59,809 nt of DNA from assembly GCA_002477465.1 (NCBI GenBank), contig DLPV01000057.1, forward strand, positions 42,608 to 102,416. The letters are read 5' to 3'. Position 1 is the stretch's first letter; each line of letters starts with the position of its first letter. The notes beneath the pieces were generated by a model that was given only the letters and a program-made list of their open reading frames with translations, was not told the origin of the DNA and made no database searches. Shown here one piece after another: positions 9,661-18,798 of this stretch. The position numbers and the translations under genes were made by a program. This DNA comes from Gammaproteobacteria bacterium UBA7449 (GTDB taxonomy: Bacteria > Pseudomonadota > Gammaproteobacteria > Pseudomonadales > Pseudohongiellaceae).

Positions 9661-10632
9661 ATGCATTCGGTGATATTCGATAATGATATTGGTATCGACG
9701 ATGCCATGGCGCTGCTGCTTTTGCACTATGCCGAGTCCGTTGAGCTGTTAGCTATCACGACCCGCTTCGGCAATGCCAGCATCACCGACACAACCTGCAA
9801 CGCGCTGATCATGAAAGACTTGTTTGGTATTGAAGCACCGGTTTTCCAGGGTGCTGCAGCATCGATTGGCAAGCGTCTGGGAGAAGGTTTTCCCATTCAT
9901 GTGCATGGAGAGAATGGGCTTGGCGACATTGACCTGCCGGCTCCTCAGTCAAAGGTCGAAGCGCTGCCAGCGGCTGAAGCGCTGGTTGAAGTGACGAAGG
10001 AACACGACGGGGAGGCTATCGTCATCGCGGTTGGCGGACTGACCAATATCGCGCAGGCATTGGATCTGGATTCAAATTTTGCTGGTCGGGTCAAACGGCT
10101 CATCATTATGGGCGGGGCTTTTGGTTACAATCGGCACAGCGGCAATGTCTCCCCCGTCGCGGAAGCGAATATCGCCAGCGACCCGCAAGCAGCAGATATT
10201 GTATTTCGCAGCGGCATGACAATTGCCATTGTTGGTCTGGATGTGACCCATGAAATCATTATGGATCGGCCCTATATGCAATCACTGCGTGAATGCGCTG
10301 GTGAAGCCGGCAAGTTTATTGCCAGCAGCCACCAATACTATCTGGATTTCCATCACAGCCTGAGCGGCAGATTCGAGTGTCCTCTGCATGATTCTGCCGC
10401 GATCGCCTATTTGCTGGCCCCAGATCTCTTCACTACGATAAATCAACCCGTTCGAGCAGTTACAGAAGGCATCGCAATGGGCCAGACCATTCATGGCGAT
10501 GATCTCAGAGAGTACGTTTCTAGCGCGTGGGATGATGTGACTGAAAGCACTATTTGTATCGGTGTCGATGGCCCAGCTGTACTTGAACTATGCCGTAACA
10601 TCCTGAGCAAAGCTGCCAAAATAAGAGATTAA
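9661..10632 (+). CDS. Nucleoside hydrolase (inosine/uridine-preferring family)
   Basis: 323 residues from the ATG at 9661. A longer frame begins at 9604, but the family starts just before the calcium-binding aspartates, as here in VIFDNDIGIDDAMALLL (Asp7, Asp9, Asp13, Asp14). Other signatures are GGLTNIAQAL, RLIIMGGAFG and the C-terminal HDSAAIAYLLAP with the active-site His-Asp. The enzyme cleaves the N-glycosidic bond of ribonucleosides to base plus ribose in the cytoplasm. The next gene, only 3 bases on, is a ribokinase, which would phosphorylate the released ribose. The usual DxDPGxDD proline is replaced by Ile, a small family variation. The ribosome-binding site is weak. Confidence 0.92.
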   Translation: MHSVIFDNDIGIDDAMALLLLHYAESVELLAITTRFGNASITDTTCNALIMKDLFGIEAPVFQGAAASIGKRLGEGFPIHVHGENGLGDIDLPAPQSKVEALPAAEALVEVTKEHDGEAIVIAVGGLTNIAQALDLDSNFAGRVKRLIIMGGAFGYNRHSGNVSPVAEANIASDPQAADIVFRSGMTIAIVGLDVTHEIIMDRPYMQSLRECAGEAGKFIASSHQYYLDFHHSLSGRFECPLHDSAAIAYLLAPDLFTTINQPVRAVTEGIAMGQTIHGDDLREYVSSAWDDVTESTICIGVDGPAVLELCRNILSKAAKIRD

Positions 10633-10635
10633 TTG

Positions 10636-11556
10636 ATGAGCAATAGCAGCACTGCTATCTGGGTAATCGGAAGCATCAACACCGACATGGTAGTAAAGGC
10701 TGGCAAGCTTCCAAGCCCCGGTGAAACGGTGCTGGGTGGTGAATTTCTTATGAATCCCGGCGGTAAGGGCGCCAATCAGGCTGTCGCAGCAGCACGCCTT
10801 GGCTCTGCAGTCGCCATGGTGGCTTGTGTTGGCCGCGACGTGTTTGGTGATGAAGCCATCGCAGGGCTTAAGGACGAACTAGTCGACTGTAGCCATGTTT
10901 ACCGGGATGACAGCAGGGCGTCAGGTGTCGCACTCATCAGCGTGGATGAAAAGGGCGAAAACCATATCGTGGTTGCGCCTGGCGCCAATAGCTCCTTAAG
11001 TCTGCAGCATATAGAACAAAGTTTTAATCATATCCCTGATAATTCCCTGATTATGCTGCAACTTGAAATCCCGCTAAATACGGTCTGCCATGTGCTGAAA
11101 CTGGCGAGGCAGAAGAATTGCAAGATCATTCTGGACCCCGCTCCCGCCAGAGAACTACCGGATACTGTGTTTCAGAACTTGTTCCTGATCACGCCCAATC
11201 AATCAGAAGCTGCGATGCTGACGGGAATCGATATCGAAAACAGCAATGCCGCGAAGACTGCGGCTGAGCAATTATTAGAAATGGGCGCAAACAACGTGGC
11301 ACTGACCCTTGGTGAACAAGGTGTTATCTTGGCCTCTCCGCGGGGCATAGAAGTCATCGCTGCGCCTGCAGTAAGCGCCTTGGATAGCACTGCAGCGGGA
11401 GACTGTTTCAATGGCGCTCTGGCCACTGCGCTAGTCAGAGGCGCGACATTGAATGAGGCGATAGAATTCGCCTGTCATGCGGCGTCCATCGCGGTGACCC
11501 GACTTGGGGCGCAAAACGCCATGCCTCGCGAGCAAGAATTAGAGAGTTTCGCTTGA
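10636..11556 (+). CDS. rbsK: Ribokinase (PfkB family)
   Basis: 306 residues from the ATG at 10636, three bases after the nucleoside hydrolase stop; a TTG at 10633 is an alternative. PfkB signatures are clear: GSINTDMVV at the N-terminus, NPGGKGANQAVAAARLG (about residues 40-56), and STAAGDCFNGALATAL with catalytic Asp256. It phosphorylates D-ribose to ribose-5-phosphate using ATP in the cytoplasm. Spacing implies translational coupling with the hydrolase, so the two form a nucleoside-to-ribose-5-phosphate salvage module. No ribose transporter or RbsR regulator is adjacent, which supports an intracellular source of ribose. Confidence 0.92.
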   Translation: MSNSSTAIWVIGSINTDMVVKAGKLPSPGETVLGGEFLMNPGGKGANQAVAAARLGSAVAMVACVGRDVFGDEAIAGLKDELVDCSHVYRDDSRASGVALISVDEKGENHIVVAPGANSSLSLQHIEQSFNHIPDNSLIMLQLEIPLNTVCHVLKLARQKNCKIILDPAPARELPDTVFQNLFLITPNQSEAAMLTGIDIENSNAAKTAAEQLLEMGANNVALTLGEQGVILASPRGIEVIAAPAVSALDSTAAGDCFNGALATALVRGATLNEAIEFACHAASIAVTRLGAQNAMPREQELESFA

Positions 11557-11688
11557 AGGAATAAGTTTGGACCCTGGTAGCGCTCGCCCAAAACCAAATT
11601 CAGGTTCCTCAATAACCACTGTGAGCAACACTATGCCGCACTACAAAACAGAAGCCCGTTACCCATTATTAAACCTGGAACTGCGGCA

Positions 11689-12507
11689 TTGAACGCCCTG
11701 TCGCCTGATCTTGAAATTTGGGTAAGGCTGGGGTTGTTTGCCCTGATGTTCTTAATCCTCGCGCTGGCGGAAGTTCGTTGGCCACGTCGACAGCGCAACT
11801 TCTCTCGACAGCAGCGCTGGGCCACAAATCTGGGGCTGAGCCTTGCCAACTCCCTGATCTTACGCTTGCTGGTACCCATGGCTGGCGTGGCAGGGGCAGT
11901 CTGGGCCACTGACCGAGATGTGGGATTATTCAATCTGCTGACGCTGCCGCCCTGGCTAGAGATTGCGCTGTTTATCCTGCTCTTCGACCTGACGATTTAT
12001 GGGCAACACCGGCTATTTCACACCATCCCCCTGCTCTGGCGCCTGCATCGTGTCCATCACACGGACGAAGACTACGACCTCACCACCGGCAATCGCTTTC
12101 ACCCTTTTTCTATCTTGCTGTCAGCCCTGATCAAACTCGCCCTAATAGTTACACTCGGCGCATCTGCCTTGGCGGTTCTGCTAGCTGAGTTAATTCTTAA
12201 CCTTATGTCCATGTTCAACCATAGCAATCTTGGCTTGCCTCGTGCCGTTGACCAAATTCTGAGAACTGTGATCGTTACCCCGGACATGCATCGTATACAT
12301 CATTCGCGAAATCAAACTGAGCACAACAAAAATTTCGGATTCAATTTCAGTTTCTGGGATCGAATGCTCGGCACTTATCTTGAGGCACCAGAGGGCAGCC
12401 AGGAATCCTTAGTGCTTGGCATTGATGGATTTACTGGCAAAACAACAAGGACTATCCCGGCTTTGCTCAAACAGCCTTTGCTAGCACCATCAATTGATGA
12501 GCAATAA
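11689..12507 (+). CDS. Integral membrane fatty acid hydroxylase/sterol desaturase superfamily protein
   Basis: 272 residues, starting at a TTG; no ATG lies upstream in frame and the next (within the first helix) would remove a conserved membrane segment. Several hydrophobic helices surround the diiron histidine boxes HRLFH (about 107-111), LHRVHH (about 120-124) and MHRIHHS in the C-terminal third, the HX3H/HX2HH/HX2HH pattern of the ERG3/carotene-hydroxylase type superfamily. Members hydroxylate or desaturate lipids using O2 at the membrane. It sits 20 bases before an exported SRPBCC protein gene, probably as an operon. A lipid substrate is likely but not identifiable. Confidence 0.88.
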   Translation: MNALSPDLEIWVRLGLFALMFLILALAEVRWPRRQRNFSRQQRWATNLGLSLANSLILRLLVPMAGVAGAVWATDRDVGLFNLLTLPPWLEIALFILLFDLTIYGQHRLFHTIPLLWRLHRVHHTDEDYDLTTGNRFHPFSILLSALIKLALIVTLGASALAVLLAELILNLMSMFNHSNLGLPRAVDQILRTVIVTPDMHRIHHSRNQTEHNKNFGFNFSFWDRMLGTYLEAPEGSQESLVLGIDGFTGKTTRTIPALLKQPLLAPSIDEQ

Positions 12508-12527
12508 GGTTTTTAAAGTCTAAGCTG

Positions 12528-13124
12528 ATGAGAAGCGTCTATTTGGTCATATTGCTGTTGATGCTTATACCCGACACCCATGGGGCGGAAAATGGAACCC
12601 CTTGGCATGGTAGCGACTTCATCGCAGCAGAATTACAGCGGACACGGTCCGATCCCGATAGCACGGTTAGCGTCAGCATTGCAGCGCCCCGTGACTATGT
12701 ATTCGATTTTCTCAGCACTCGGCTGGACGAATATGCTGATGGTGCTGCCGCGCTGCGGTTTGATCATGCCGGCTCCGCCAGCACAGGCAGGCTAGCCCGT
12801 GGCAGCCTGCGGATTACAACAATGGACAACGGGGAAACCCTTGCGCAGCGCTTCCTACTGCTCACTGCTCCAACAGAATTCGCCTACTATACCAACATGG
12901 AACTCTCCACGCTGTCGGTTCCCCTCGACTATTCAATCACGCGTTATTCACTCACTGAAACTAATTACGAGAATACCGAACTTAGCGTCACGGTAAGCTA
13001 TCAAGCCAGCAGCAAGCTATTCGCATTCATAGTCAGAAGAGCTTTTAACTCTGCACTCAGACGAGATTTTGAACGAGCTGCCAATATCATCGCAGAGAAA
13101 TACAAAAATGAAAGCACCGAATAG
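12528..13124 (+). CDS. Exported SRPBCC (START-like) lipid-binding fold protein
   Basis: 198 residues with a signal peptide (LLLMLIPDTHGAEN). The mature region SVSIAAPRDYVFDFLSTRLDEYA resembles the opening of SRPBCC/polyketide-cyclase folds, with a long C-terminal helix (RRAFNSALRRDFERAANIIAE). These helix-grip folds bind hydrophobic ligands such as sterols and lipids. The gene follows the membrane hydroxylase by 20 bases, so a role in handling that enzyme's lipid substrate or product is a reasonable inference. The domain call rests on overall pattern, not on a strict motif. Confidence 0.55.
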   Translation: MRSVYLVILLLMLIPDTHGAENGTPWHGSDFIAAELQRTRSDPDSTVSVSIAAPRDYVFDFLSTRLDEYADGAAALRFDHAGSASTGRLARGSLRITTMDNGETLAQRFLLLTAPTEFAYYTNMELSTLSVPLDYSITRYSLTETNYENTELSVTVSYQASSKLFAFIVRRAFNSALRRDFERAANIIAEKYKNESTE

Positions 13125-13627
13125 CTGTGACTGGTTTTTTTCGATAACAAATCACCTTCCCTAGGAGAAACCGGAATCTTGAATTAAGGGGCTTCAGGGG
13201 AACTGTCGCCTGAAGCCCCATATCCAAAGCTTTCTTAAATTTTCCGGCGCGCATCACGCTTTCTCATACCCTTCTTTGATTAGTTTTTTGCCGCGGGAGG
13301 CATTGATATAACCCTTTGCCGCTGAAGCTAGCCTAGGAATTTTAGGATCGATATGTAGTTACCGCAGCAATATTGTTTCCTATGGCTAGCGCGCTATTGC
13401 AAAGCTTTCGTTCAAGCTTTCTAGAGTCGCAGCCAACTGGAGCACCCTATCTCTACACGCTCAGCTTTGCCACGCTTCTCATCTGGAGGGGGTTTGCCTT
13501 GCCTGCAGAGCCCTCCCATAAGACGCCGATCAACTGCAAACATTGATAGCCTAATTTAACGGTGATAAGGTCAACACACTTTTCTAAAAGCACACACATT
13601 ATAAAAACAACTATTTTGGAGGTCCCT
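13125..13627 (+). other. Intergenic region before the propeller/cytochrome operon
   Basis: 503 bases. It begins with the 11-base inverted repeat listed separately and should contain the promoter of the next operon. A 55-codon plus-strand frame from 13383 has no recognisable features and is not called. Confidence 0.4.
13188..13219 (+). terminator. Perfect 11-base inverted repeat, possible terminator
   Basis: GGGGCTTCAGG and its exact complement CCTGAAGCCCC are separated by 10 bases, about 60 bases after the SRPBCC stop. There is no T-run directly after it, so termination would be imperfect or need another factor. Confidence 0.5.
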
Positions 13628-14725
13628 GTGAAAACACCCTTCTATTGCAGCCTGATCCTGGCTGGACTCTGCAGCCTCCCTGCTGCTGCTCAAACCTATT
13701 ATGCCGATACGGTTGACGGTCCGTTAACGGGCCGTCCAACACGTATCTTGCAGACAAACTCGGCCGGCACGGATGTATTCGTATTTGACCCCGAAACCAT
13801 GGAGCAAGTCGGTTATATACCTAATTTACCTCATAATCATGGGGCAACGGTGCACGCCGACGGCACCCATTATTATTTCACCAACGAACACGAACAAACT
13901 GTCGATGTGGTCAATACCCGAACCTTCGAGGTGGAAGAACGCATTCAACTTGCTAATGGCCCGCACAACCTGTCCGCCAGTATGCGCGCCCGCAAGGTCT
14001 ATGTGGCAATCATTGCTGAGCCATTGATTCAGGTAATCGATATGGATTCCCATGAAATCGTCGCCAATATTGAGACCGGTGGAGGTGTTCACAATACTTT
14101 TGTTACCCCAGACGGCCGCTACGCTGTGGGCGGCATGATTGGCGCCAGCGAAATCATTGCCATTAATACCGAAACAGATGAAGTAGCATGGGAGATGTCC
14201 ATACCCTATACCCAAAATCCCTTCACCGGCGGCGTCCGCCCCATCGCTTTTACCACCAACCCCGATGGATCAACCCGCTCACTGCTCATCAATGTCGGTG
14301 GCTGGCACGGTTTTTGGGAGGTAGACTGGGACTCCCAGGAAGTTATCAACAAGATCAGCCCCCCGGACGACGCCTGGAATCGAACCGACCAAACCGCGGA
14401 TGGCATCCAGAGCGCACCTAGCCATGGCATAGTCGTTTTGCCCGACCAGAGTCAGGTCTGGCATTCCAGTCGTGCCACGTCGCACATCTATGGCTATAGC
14501 TTCCCAGACTATGAATACCTCGGCCGAGTATACATTGGCAACCCCGCCTGGCTAACCGCGACTAATGACAGCAAACACATCTGGGTTGGTGTCGCCAGCC
14601 ACAACGAGACTGCGGTAGTAGATGTCGAGGCAATGGAGGTGGTCAAGCGATTCCCGGTTGGGCAGGCTCCAAAGCGTATATTTACTGCCATTATGCCCAG
14701 TGACTGGCAGGGAGAAACGCAATGA
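13628..14725 (+). CDS. Exported YVTN/beta-propeller repeat protein
   Basis: 365 residues from the GTG at 13628, chosen because GGAGG lies five bases upstream and a signal peptide (VKTPFYCSLILAG...AAAQ) begins there; the frame itself opens earlier at 13562. The mature protein is a seven-bladed-type propeller with repeats such as VFVFDPETMEQVGYIPNLPH, VNTRTFEVEERIQLANGPHN, IDMDSHEIVANIETGGGVHN and VVDVEAMEVVKRFPVGQAPK. Similar propellers occur in quinohemoprotein-like and surface-layer proteins and often dock with cytochromes; there is no heme motif here. The stop overlaps the ATG of a diheme lipoprotein by four bases, so it probably works with the two cytochrome-like lipoproteins that follow. 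Confidence 0.8.
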   Translation: MKTPFYCSLILAGLCSLPAAAQTYYADTVDGPLTGRPTRILQTNSAGTDVFVFDPETMEQVGYIPNLPHNHGATVHADGTHYYFTNEHEQTVDVVNTRTFEVEERIQLANGPHNLSASMRARKVYVAIIAEPLIQVIDMDSHEIVANIETGGGVHNTFVTPDGRYAVGGMIGASEIIAINTETDEVAWEMSIPYTQNPFTGGVRPIAFTTNPDGSTRSLLINVGGWHGFWEVDWDSQEVINKISPPDDAWNRTDQTADGIQSAPSHGIVVLPDQSQVWHSSRATSHIYGYSFPDYEYLGRVYIGNPAWLTATNDSKHIWVGVASHNETAVVDVEAMEVVKRFPVGQAPKRIFTAIMPSDWQGETQ

Positions 14726-15621
14726 AAATAACTTCTTTCAAGCTCGCAATACTGACAATGACTGGACTGCTGTTGGCTAGTTGTGGAGAGGAAAGCCCCA
14801 GCCCGCAAAGCGCTCTCTCTGAGTCCAGTATCAGTGTGCCAAATACCCCCAAGGGGCTGGACTATGCCTTTTATAAAGAGGCGATCGAACCTATCTTCAT
14901 GCGACCGCGCGGCGGCTACATCGGCTCAGATGCGGGATGCGTCGCCTGCCATACCAGCCAGGCCAATGCCCCGCTTGGCCTGCAGCCATTGACGCTTGAG
15001 GGTGACAGGGTGTTCTGGACTGAAGCCCAGTCCAGACAGAATTTTGAAAACGTAGCAATGCTAGTTAATCCTAGCGAGCCTGATCGCAGTCGTCTGTTGA
15101 TGGCACCGTTGGCTCCCGCAGCCGGCGGAGAGCGACACTCCGGAGGAATTTTCTGGGACAGCAGCAACCACAGTGAATACCGGCTCATTACCGAGTGGAT
15201 CGCATCCGGCTCAGATACCGCCGGCGCTTCCGAAGTAGTGGAAGTTGATTTCGAATTTTTCCGTTCCTGCGTGCAGCCCATTTTTGTTAATCCAATCGAA
15301 AACGCCATGCCCTGCGCCGAGTGTCACAGCGGCGAATTTGCCGTCGAACCACCCGCGAACGCCTATTGGACCGAAGAGCAATCGCGCCAGGCTTATGAGG
15401 ATCTCGTCTACCTGATTGATCCGGGTCGTCCGGACAGCAGCCGCTTCCTGCACAAACCGCTTCACCCCAATGCTGGAGGGGATCTCATGCATAACGGCGG
15501 CCGCCGCTGGGTTTCCAAGGATGACCCCGAGCGCCGCGCCCTGGAGGACTGGGTCACGGGCAATTCATCAGGCTCGCAATGTCCACCTGCCCTGCAGTTC
15601 GATTATCCGCCGAGGTCTTGA
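14722..15621 (+). CDS. Diheme c-type cytochrome-like lipoprotein
   Basis: 299 residues. A lipobox (LLASC, Cys21) marks it as an outer-envelope lipoprotein. Two covalent heme sites, CVACH (73-77) and CAECH (198-202), sit in two similar halves: each has a YKEAIEPIFMRP / FFRSCVQPIFVNP lead-in and a later FWTEAQSRQ.F / YWTEEQSRQAY segment followed by LVNPSEPDRSRLL / LIDPGRPDSSRFL. So the protein is an internal duplication of a one-heme unit. It overlaps the propeller gene (ATGA) and precedes a monoheme cytochrome by four bases. A periplasmic electron-transfer role is likely; the electron donor is not known. Confidence 0.85.
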   Translation: MKITSFKLAILTMTGLLLASCGEESPSPQSALSESSISVPNTPKGLDYAFYKEAIEPIFMRPRGGYIGSDAGCVACHTSQANAPLGLQPLTLEGDRVFWTEAQSRQNFENVAMLVNPSEPDRSRLLMAPLAPAAGGERHSGGIFWDSSNHSEYRLITEWIASGSDTAGASEVVEVDFEFFRSCVQPIFVNPIENAMPCAECHSGEFAVEPPANAYWTEEQSRQAYEDLVYLIDPGRPDSSRFLHKPLHPNAGGDLMHNGGRRWVSKDDPERRALEDWVTGNSSGSQCPPALQFDYPPRS

Positions 15622-15625
15622 GGCG

Positions 15626-16021
15626 ATGATTGGATTTTTGCGATCGGGATTCTTTTGGGCGTCATTACTATCGTTAGCAGCTTGCATGGAGCAGTCTCCC
15701 GAGACCACGGCGGATGGCATATTCACAGCAGCCCAGGCGCAGCGCGGCGAGGGACTATTCGATCAGCATTGTGCTCGCTGCCACAGCATCGAAGAGTTCA
15801 CCGGCCGAGCCTTTAATACGATCTGGGCAGGCACGCCAGCTGCGGCACTCTACCTACGTATCGCGAATACCATGCCGATGGATCAACCCGGCAGCCTTGG
15901 CACAGAGCAAAGCACTGCCTTGATGGCCCATATTCTGGCAAGCAACGGTATGCCCACAGGGGAAAAGCCCCTGGCAGGCGATTTGGAATGGCTGAGCAGC
16001 ATTCTGATTGCTCAGAGATAG
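15626..16021 (+). CDS. Monoheme cytochrome c lipoprotein
   Basis: 131 residues from the ATG at 15626, chosen because a lipobox leader (LSLAAC, Cys20) follows; the frame is open far upstream. It has class I cytochrome c features: heme site CARCH (49-53) with GLFDQHCARCHSIEEFTG, and NTMPMDQPGSL with a probable Met axial ligand. As a small lipoprotein it would sit on a membrane face and shuttle one electron. It starts four bases after the diheme lipoprotein stop, the third gene of a tightly packed operon with the propeller gene. GAGG at 15620-15623 or CGAGG at 15611-15615 could serve as ribosome-binding site. Confidence 0.88.
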   Translation: MIGFLRSGFFWASLLSLAACMEQSPETTADGIFTAAQAQRGEGLFDQHCARCHSIEEFTGRAFNTIWAGTPAAALYLRIANTMPMDQPGSLGTEQSTALMAHILASNGMPTGEKPLAGDLEWLSSILIAQR

Positions 16022-16218
16022 GCAGAAAACCTCTGCATTACCCTCTCTCGACGCCATTTTTGCCCTAACCGCTGCTTTCAGACGCCTCTAACTGTTTTTT
16101 CATCTGGACAAGTCGGGGAGGGAGAGATACCTTCTGCTGGTTGTCAGCCACCCAACCAGCCCGGTTGGTGCTGATAAGATGTCAATTTCGTTTTAGTGCC
16201 TCGGCACGGGAGTAAATT

Positions 16219-17388
16219 ATGATAAGAAAAAGCCTTATCTCCCTGACGCTCGGTACGGCTCTGGTCCTGATGACCTCCGTAGCAAGTGTCTTCGCTCAAG
16301 ACATGGAATCCGTCGAACCTTTCAAGGTCGGCACATTCGCCATTAATGATGTACCCACAGTTGGACTCGTGGTTCGCGATGACTCACTCATTGTGGAACT
16401 CGAAGCGGCAAATCGCGCCATGGAACTGCGTCCCCAATACGCCAAGATGGCTATGCCTGAGGATATATTGGGACTCATAGAGCAGTATGAATATGGCCTG
16501 AAGTATCGCGTATATGAGGTCGTCAACTGGATGGTAGCGGAAGGTCTGCTGGAATCACGCAACCTGCCTGACTACGTACATCCGGTTGCAGATGTGGACA
16601 TCATGGCTCCCATTCAATACCCAAGTAAGGTGATGAATGCGGCAGTGAATTTCTACACTCACGCCTGCGAAGGCTGCACCGCGGCAGAACTTGAGCGGCG
16701 CACACGCGAACGTCAGGAAAATCGCGGCGTACCTTATCTATTCTTGAAGCCTACCCGCGGAGCCATAGTGGGAGACGGCGATGACATCATCATGCCTTAT
16801 GGTCGTGATGAGATTGAATACGAAGTTGAAATGGCAATCGTATTCGGAAAGGCCGGCAAGTACGTCTCAGCCTCTCGCGCCTATGACCATGTGTTTGGCT
16901 ACATGGTAGCAATGGATGTATCTGATCGCGGCGGTCGTCCACCCGGTGGTTATGGCGTTCGTTCAGACTGGTTTGTTGGCAAAGGGCACGACACATTTGC
17001 TCCCCACGGCCCCTGGATTGTGCCAAAAGAGTTCTATGGCGACCCGATGGACCGTCTGCACCAGATCACCGTGGTTGATGGCGTGACCGTGCAAGAAGCG
17101 CGAGCAGGCGACATGATTCACAATATTCCAGAACTCATCGAGTACGCTTCATCGCTGATTACTGTGTTTCCAGGCGACGTGCTGCAAAGTGGCACCTCCG
17201 GCGGCACTGGTGCCGGCCGAGTGGAACGCGCCACGGGTTCAGGCTTCCTGGTTGATGGTGAAATGATTCAGGCCACCATCGACGGAATCGGCACCCTCAC
17301 CCACGTGGTGCGGGCAGAGGGTAGCGTTCCTGCTGATTTGTCTGGCGCACAGCTCCCGCCCGTTAGCACTTATCGGGACAACCGCTGA
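16219..17388 (+). CDS. Exported fumarylacetoacetate hydrolase (FAH) fold protein
   Basis: 389 residues with an evident signal peptide (residues 1-26, SVFAQ-DME) and GGGAG just before the ATG. The C-terminal domain is FAH-like: a metal site around EYEVEMAIVFGKAGK, VFGYMVAMDVSDRGGRPPGG, FVGKGHDTFAPHGPWIV, and DVLQSGTSGGTGAG near the end. FAH-fold enzymes cleave C-C bonds in beta-diketo acids or hydrate/decarboxylate related acids, normally in the cytoplasm during aromatic breakdown. A secreted version is unusual. The metal-binding Glu-x-Glu is kept, so activity is plausible. It lies about 200 bases after the cytochrome operon on the same strand and before a terminator shared with the convergent minus-strand genes. 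Confidence 0.85.
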   Translation: MIRKSLISLTLGTALVLMTSVASVFAQDMESVEPFKVGTFAINDVPTVGLVVRDDSLIVELEAANRAMELRPQYAKMAMPEDILGLIEQYEYGLKYRVYEVVNWMVAEGLLESRNLPDYVHPVADVDIMAPIQYPSKVMNAAVNFYTHACEGCTAAELERRTRERQENRGVPYLFLKPTRGAIVGDGDDIIMPYGRDEIEYEVEMAIVFGKAGKYVSASRAYDHVFGYMVAMDVSDRGGRPPGGYGVRSDWFVGKGHDTFAPHGPWIVPKEFYGDPMDRLHQITVVDGVTVQEARAGDMIHNIPELIEYASSLITVFPGDVLQSGTSGGTGAGRVERATGSGFLVDGEMIQATIDGIGTLTHVVRAEGSVPADLSGAQLPPVSTYRDNR

Positions 17389-17460
17389 TAGTCGGCTTAG
17401 CTAACGCTGGGCAGGCCTAACATCCTGCTTGTTAGCTTCAGCTGAAGAGCACAAGCAAAT

Positions 17461-17496
17461 AAAAGCCCCATCTCACATCGTGAGGTGGGGCTTTTT
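17461..17496. terminator. Bidirectional terminator between convergent operons
   Basis: AAAAGCCCCATCTCAC pairs with GTGAGGTGGGGCTTTTT around a three-base ATC loop (one G-T pair in the stem), with A- and T-runs on each side. It can stop transcripts of the FAH-fold gene (+) and of the minus-strand pair ending at 17669. Confidence 0.9.
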
Positions 17497-17668
17497 ACTG
17501 CACCGATTTCACTGAGCAACGTAGATCAGAAAAATTAGTCTCAATTCCTGAGCACTCGAATCCAATTCTGCGCTAGTTTGATTTAGATTAAATGGTGGGT
17601 ATGCTGGGTTTGTCATGCTGAGCAAATACGAGTCAGGAGGATACATTCGTTCTTGCAGGAGACTGCAA

Positions 17669-18604
17669 TTAAGGTGTAACGGTCACCGGTATGTAGGCGT
17701 TGGACCAACAGCAAACGTTGTCAAACTTGCTGTCAGGCGCCTGAAAATTATCGGCGCGCAGTCGCACGACATACTCACCAGGTTCAGGAAAAGTCGCCTG
17801 TGTGGTGACTTTTTCCCAGCCATTGTTGCCACTAGTGCCACTTTCACCACCTTGCTGGGCGCGCTCGCGGCCGGTAATCAAAGGCACAGAGAACTCAGGT
17901 ACAGCGCCGGTCGGGCCCTGGTGCAAAACCCACTCGGTTCCCAGAGGGTAGAGCATCATCTTGTTTTCCGGGTAGGCCTGACGATTGCCGCGGTCCTGCA
18001 CGTAGGCAGTAAAGGTAATGGAATCACCTACAGAGGTTTCCATAGGCGCCGCGAACATGCCCTGCACATTGGCAGCCTCTGGTCCATTCATGTCAAAGCG
18101 AATTGCTGGCTTCAATGAACCCAGCGCTCGCTCGCCATTACTCATCTCGTAAGATGTGGAGGTTGCACGTCCGGGAACAGACCAGGTCTGGCCGCCGGAG
18201 GTCAGTGTCCAAACAACCTCGGTGTCCGCCTCTTCGGCTGGCACTGTGATGGCGAAAGCGCCACGCTCCTGGATACCCACAAAACCGCGACGTTGGTAGA
18301 CCGGAAAGTGCGTGGGTTGAACACCATCATACTTTGCTGGCTCGATAAAATTATTCGGACCCACCGGAATATCAGTGACGGCTTCACGATTCTGGTTAGC
18401 AAATCCGAAGATCAATGTGATTGATCTATCTTCATTCCTGATCCAGCCGTTGAAAAATGGTGCCACTGACTCACCGGTAGCTCCGCGCGTGGCCAGCGGA
18501 TAGTCGCGGAGGTGTTCCGGCAGCTGCGCATAGAGTGGCGCAGCAAACAGACCCATCAGGGCAACAGCCGAGACCTTTATCAATGTTCGCTTAATAAACT
18601 TCAC
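17669..18604 (-). CDS. Exported protein of unknown function with C-terminal Ig-like domain
   Basis: 311 residues with a signal peptide (FAAPLYAQ). I do not recognise the family. It opens with LPEHLRDYPLATRG and FFNGWIRNEDRSITLIFGF, and its end (FPEPGEYVVRLRADN...CCWSNAYIPVTV) looks like a PKD/Ig-type beta-sandwich. A vicinal Cys pair sits near the C-terminus. The start is a GTG whose first base is the last base of the former stop codon of the upstream heme/copper gene (TAGTG), with GGAGGAG just before it, so the two genes were built for coupled translation. It is probably a partner of that monooxygenase-like protein in the periplasm. Confidence 0.7.
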   Translation of the reverse strand: MKFIKRTLIKVSAVALMGLFAAPLYAQLPEHLRDYPLATRGATGESVAPFFNGWIRNEDRSITLIFGFANQNREAVTDIPVGPNNFIEPAKYDGVQPTHFPVYQRRGFVGIQERGAFAITVPAEEADTEVVWTLTSGGQTWSVPGRATSTSYEMSNGERALGSLKPAIRFDMNGPEAANVQGMFAAPMETSVGDSITFTAYVQDRGNRQAYPENKMMLYPLGTEWVLHQGPTGAVPEFSVPLITGRERAQQGGESGTSGNNGWEKVTTQATFPEPGEYVVRLRADNFQAPDSKFDNVCCWSNAYIPVTVTP

Positions 18605-18798
18605 TATTCATCTCCTCCGGAGCCTGCAAAGGTTCGACGATCACGTTCTTCACGTTCAGCCAGCATTTTTTCGAAGCCTTGGTCATCCATATGCGTTACC
18701 GCAATCCAGGCGTGAGACATTTCGTCAGTTGTACGCTGTCCTGCACCAACCCACTGGTCTGGATCCGGGTTGAGCGGATTATTTACGCTGTTGTCATA
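18604..18798 (-). pseudogene. Severed C-terminal part of the heme/copper monooxygenase-like gene
   Basis: Reading on in frame past the TAG at 18799-18801 gives 64 open codons ending in TAG at 18604-18606. They begin YDNSVNNPLNPDPDQWVGAG and continue to TTDEMSHAW, the conserved tail of copper type II monooxygenase-like cytochrome proteins. The distal stop overlaps the GTG of the next gene by one base. This tail therefore belongs to the upstream gene and was, or still is, translated as one 444-residue protein if the TAG is read through. Confidence 0.8.
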
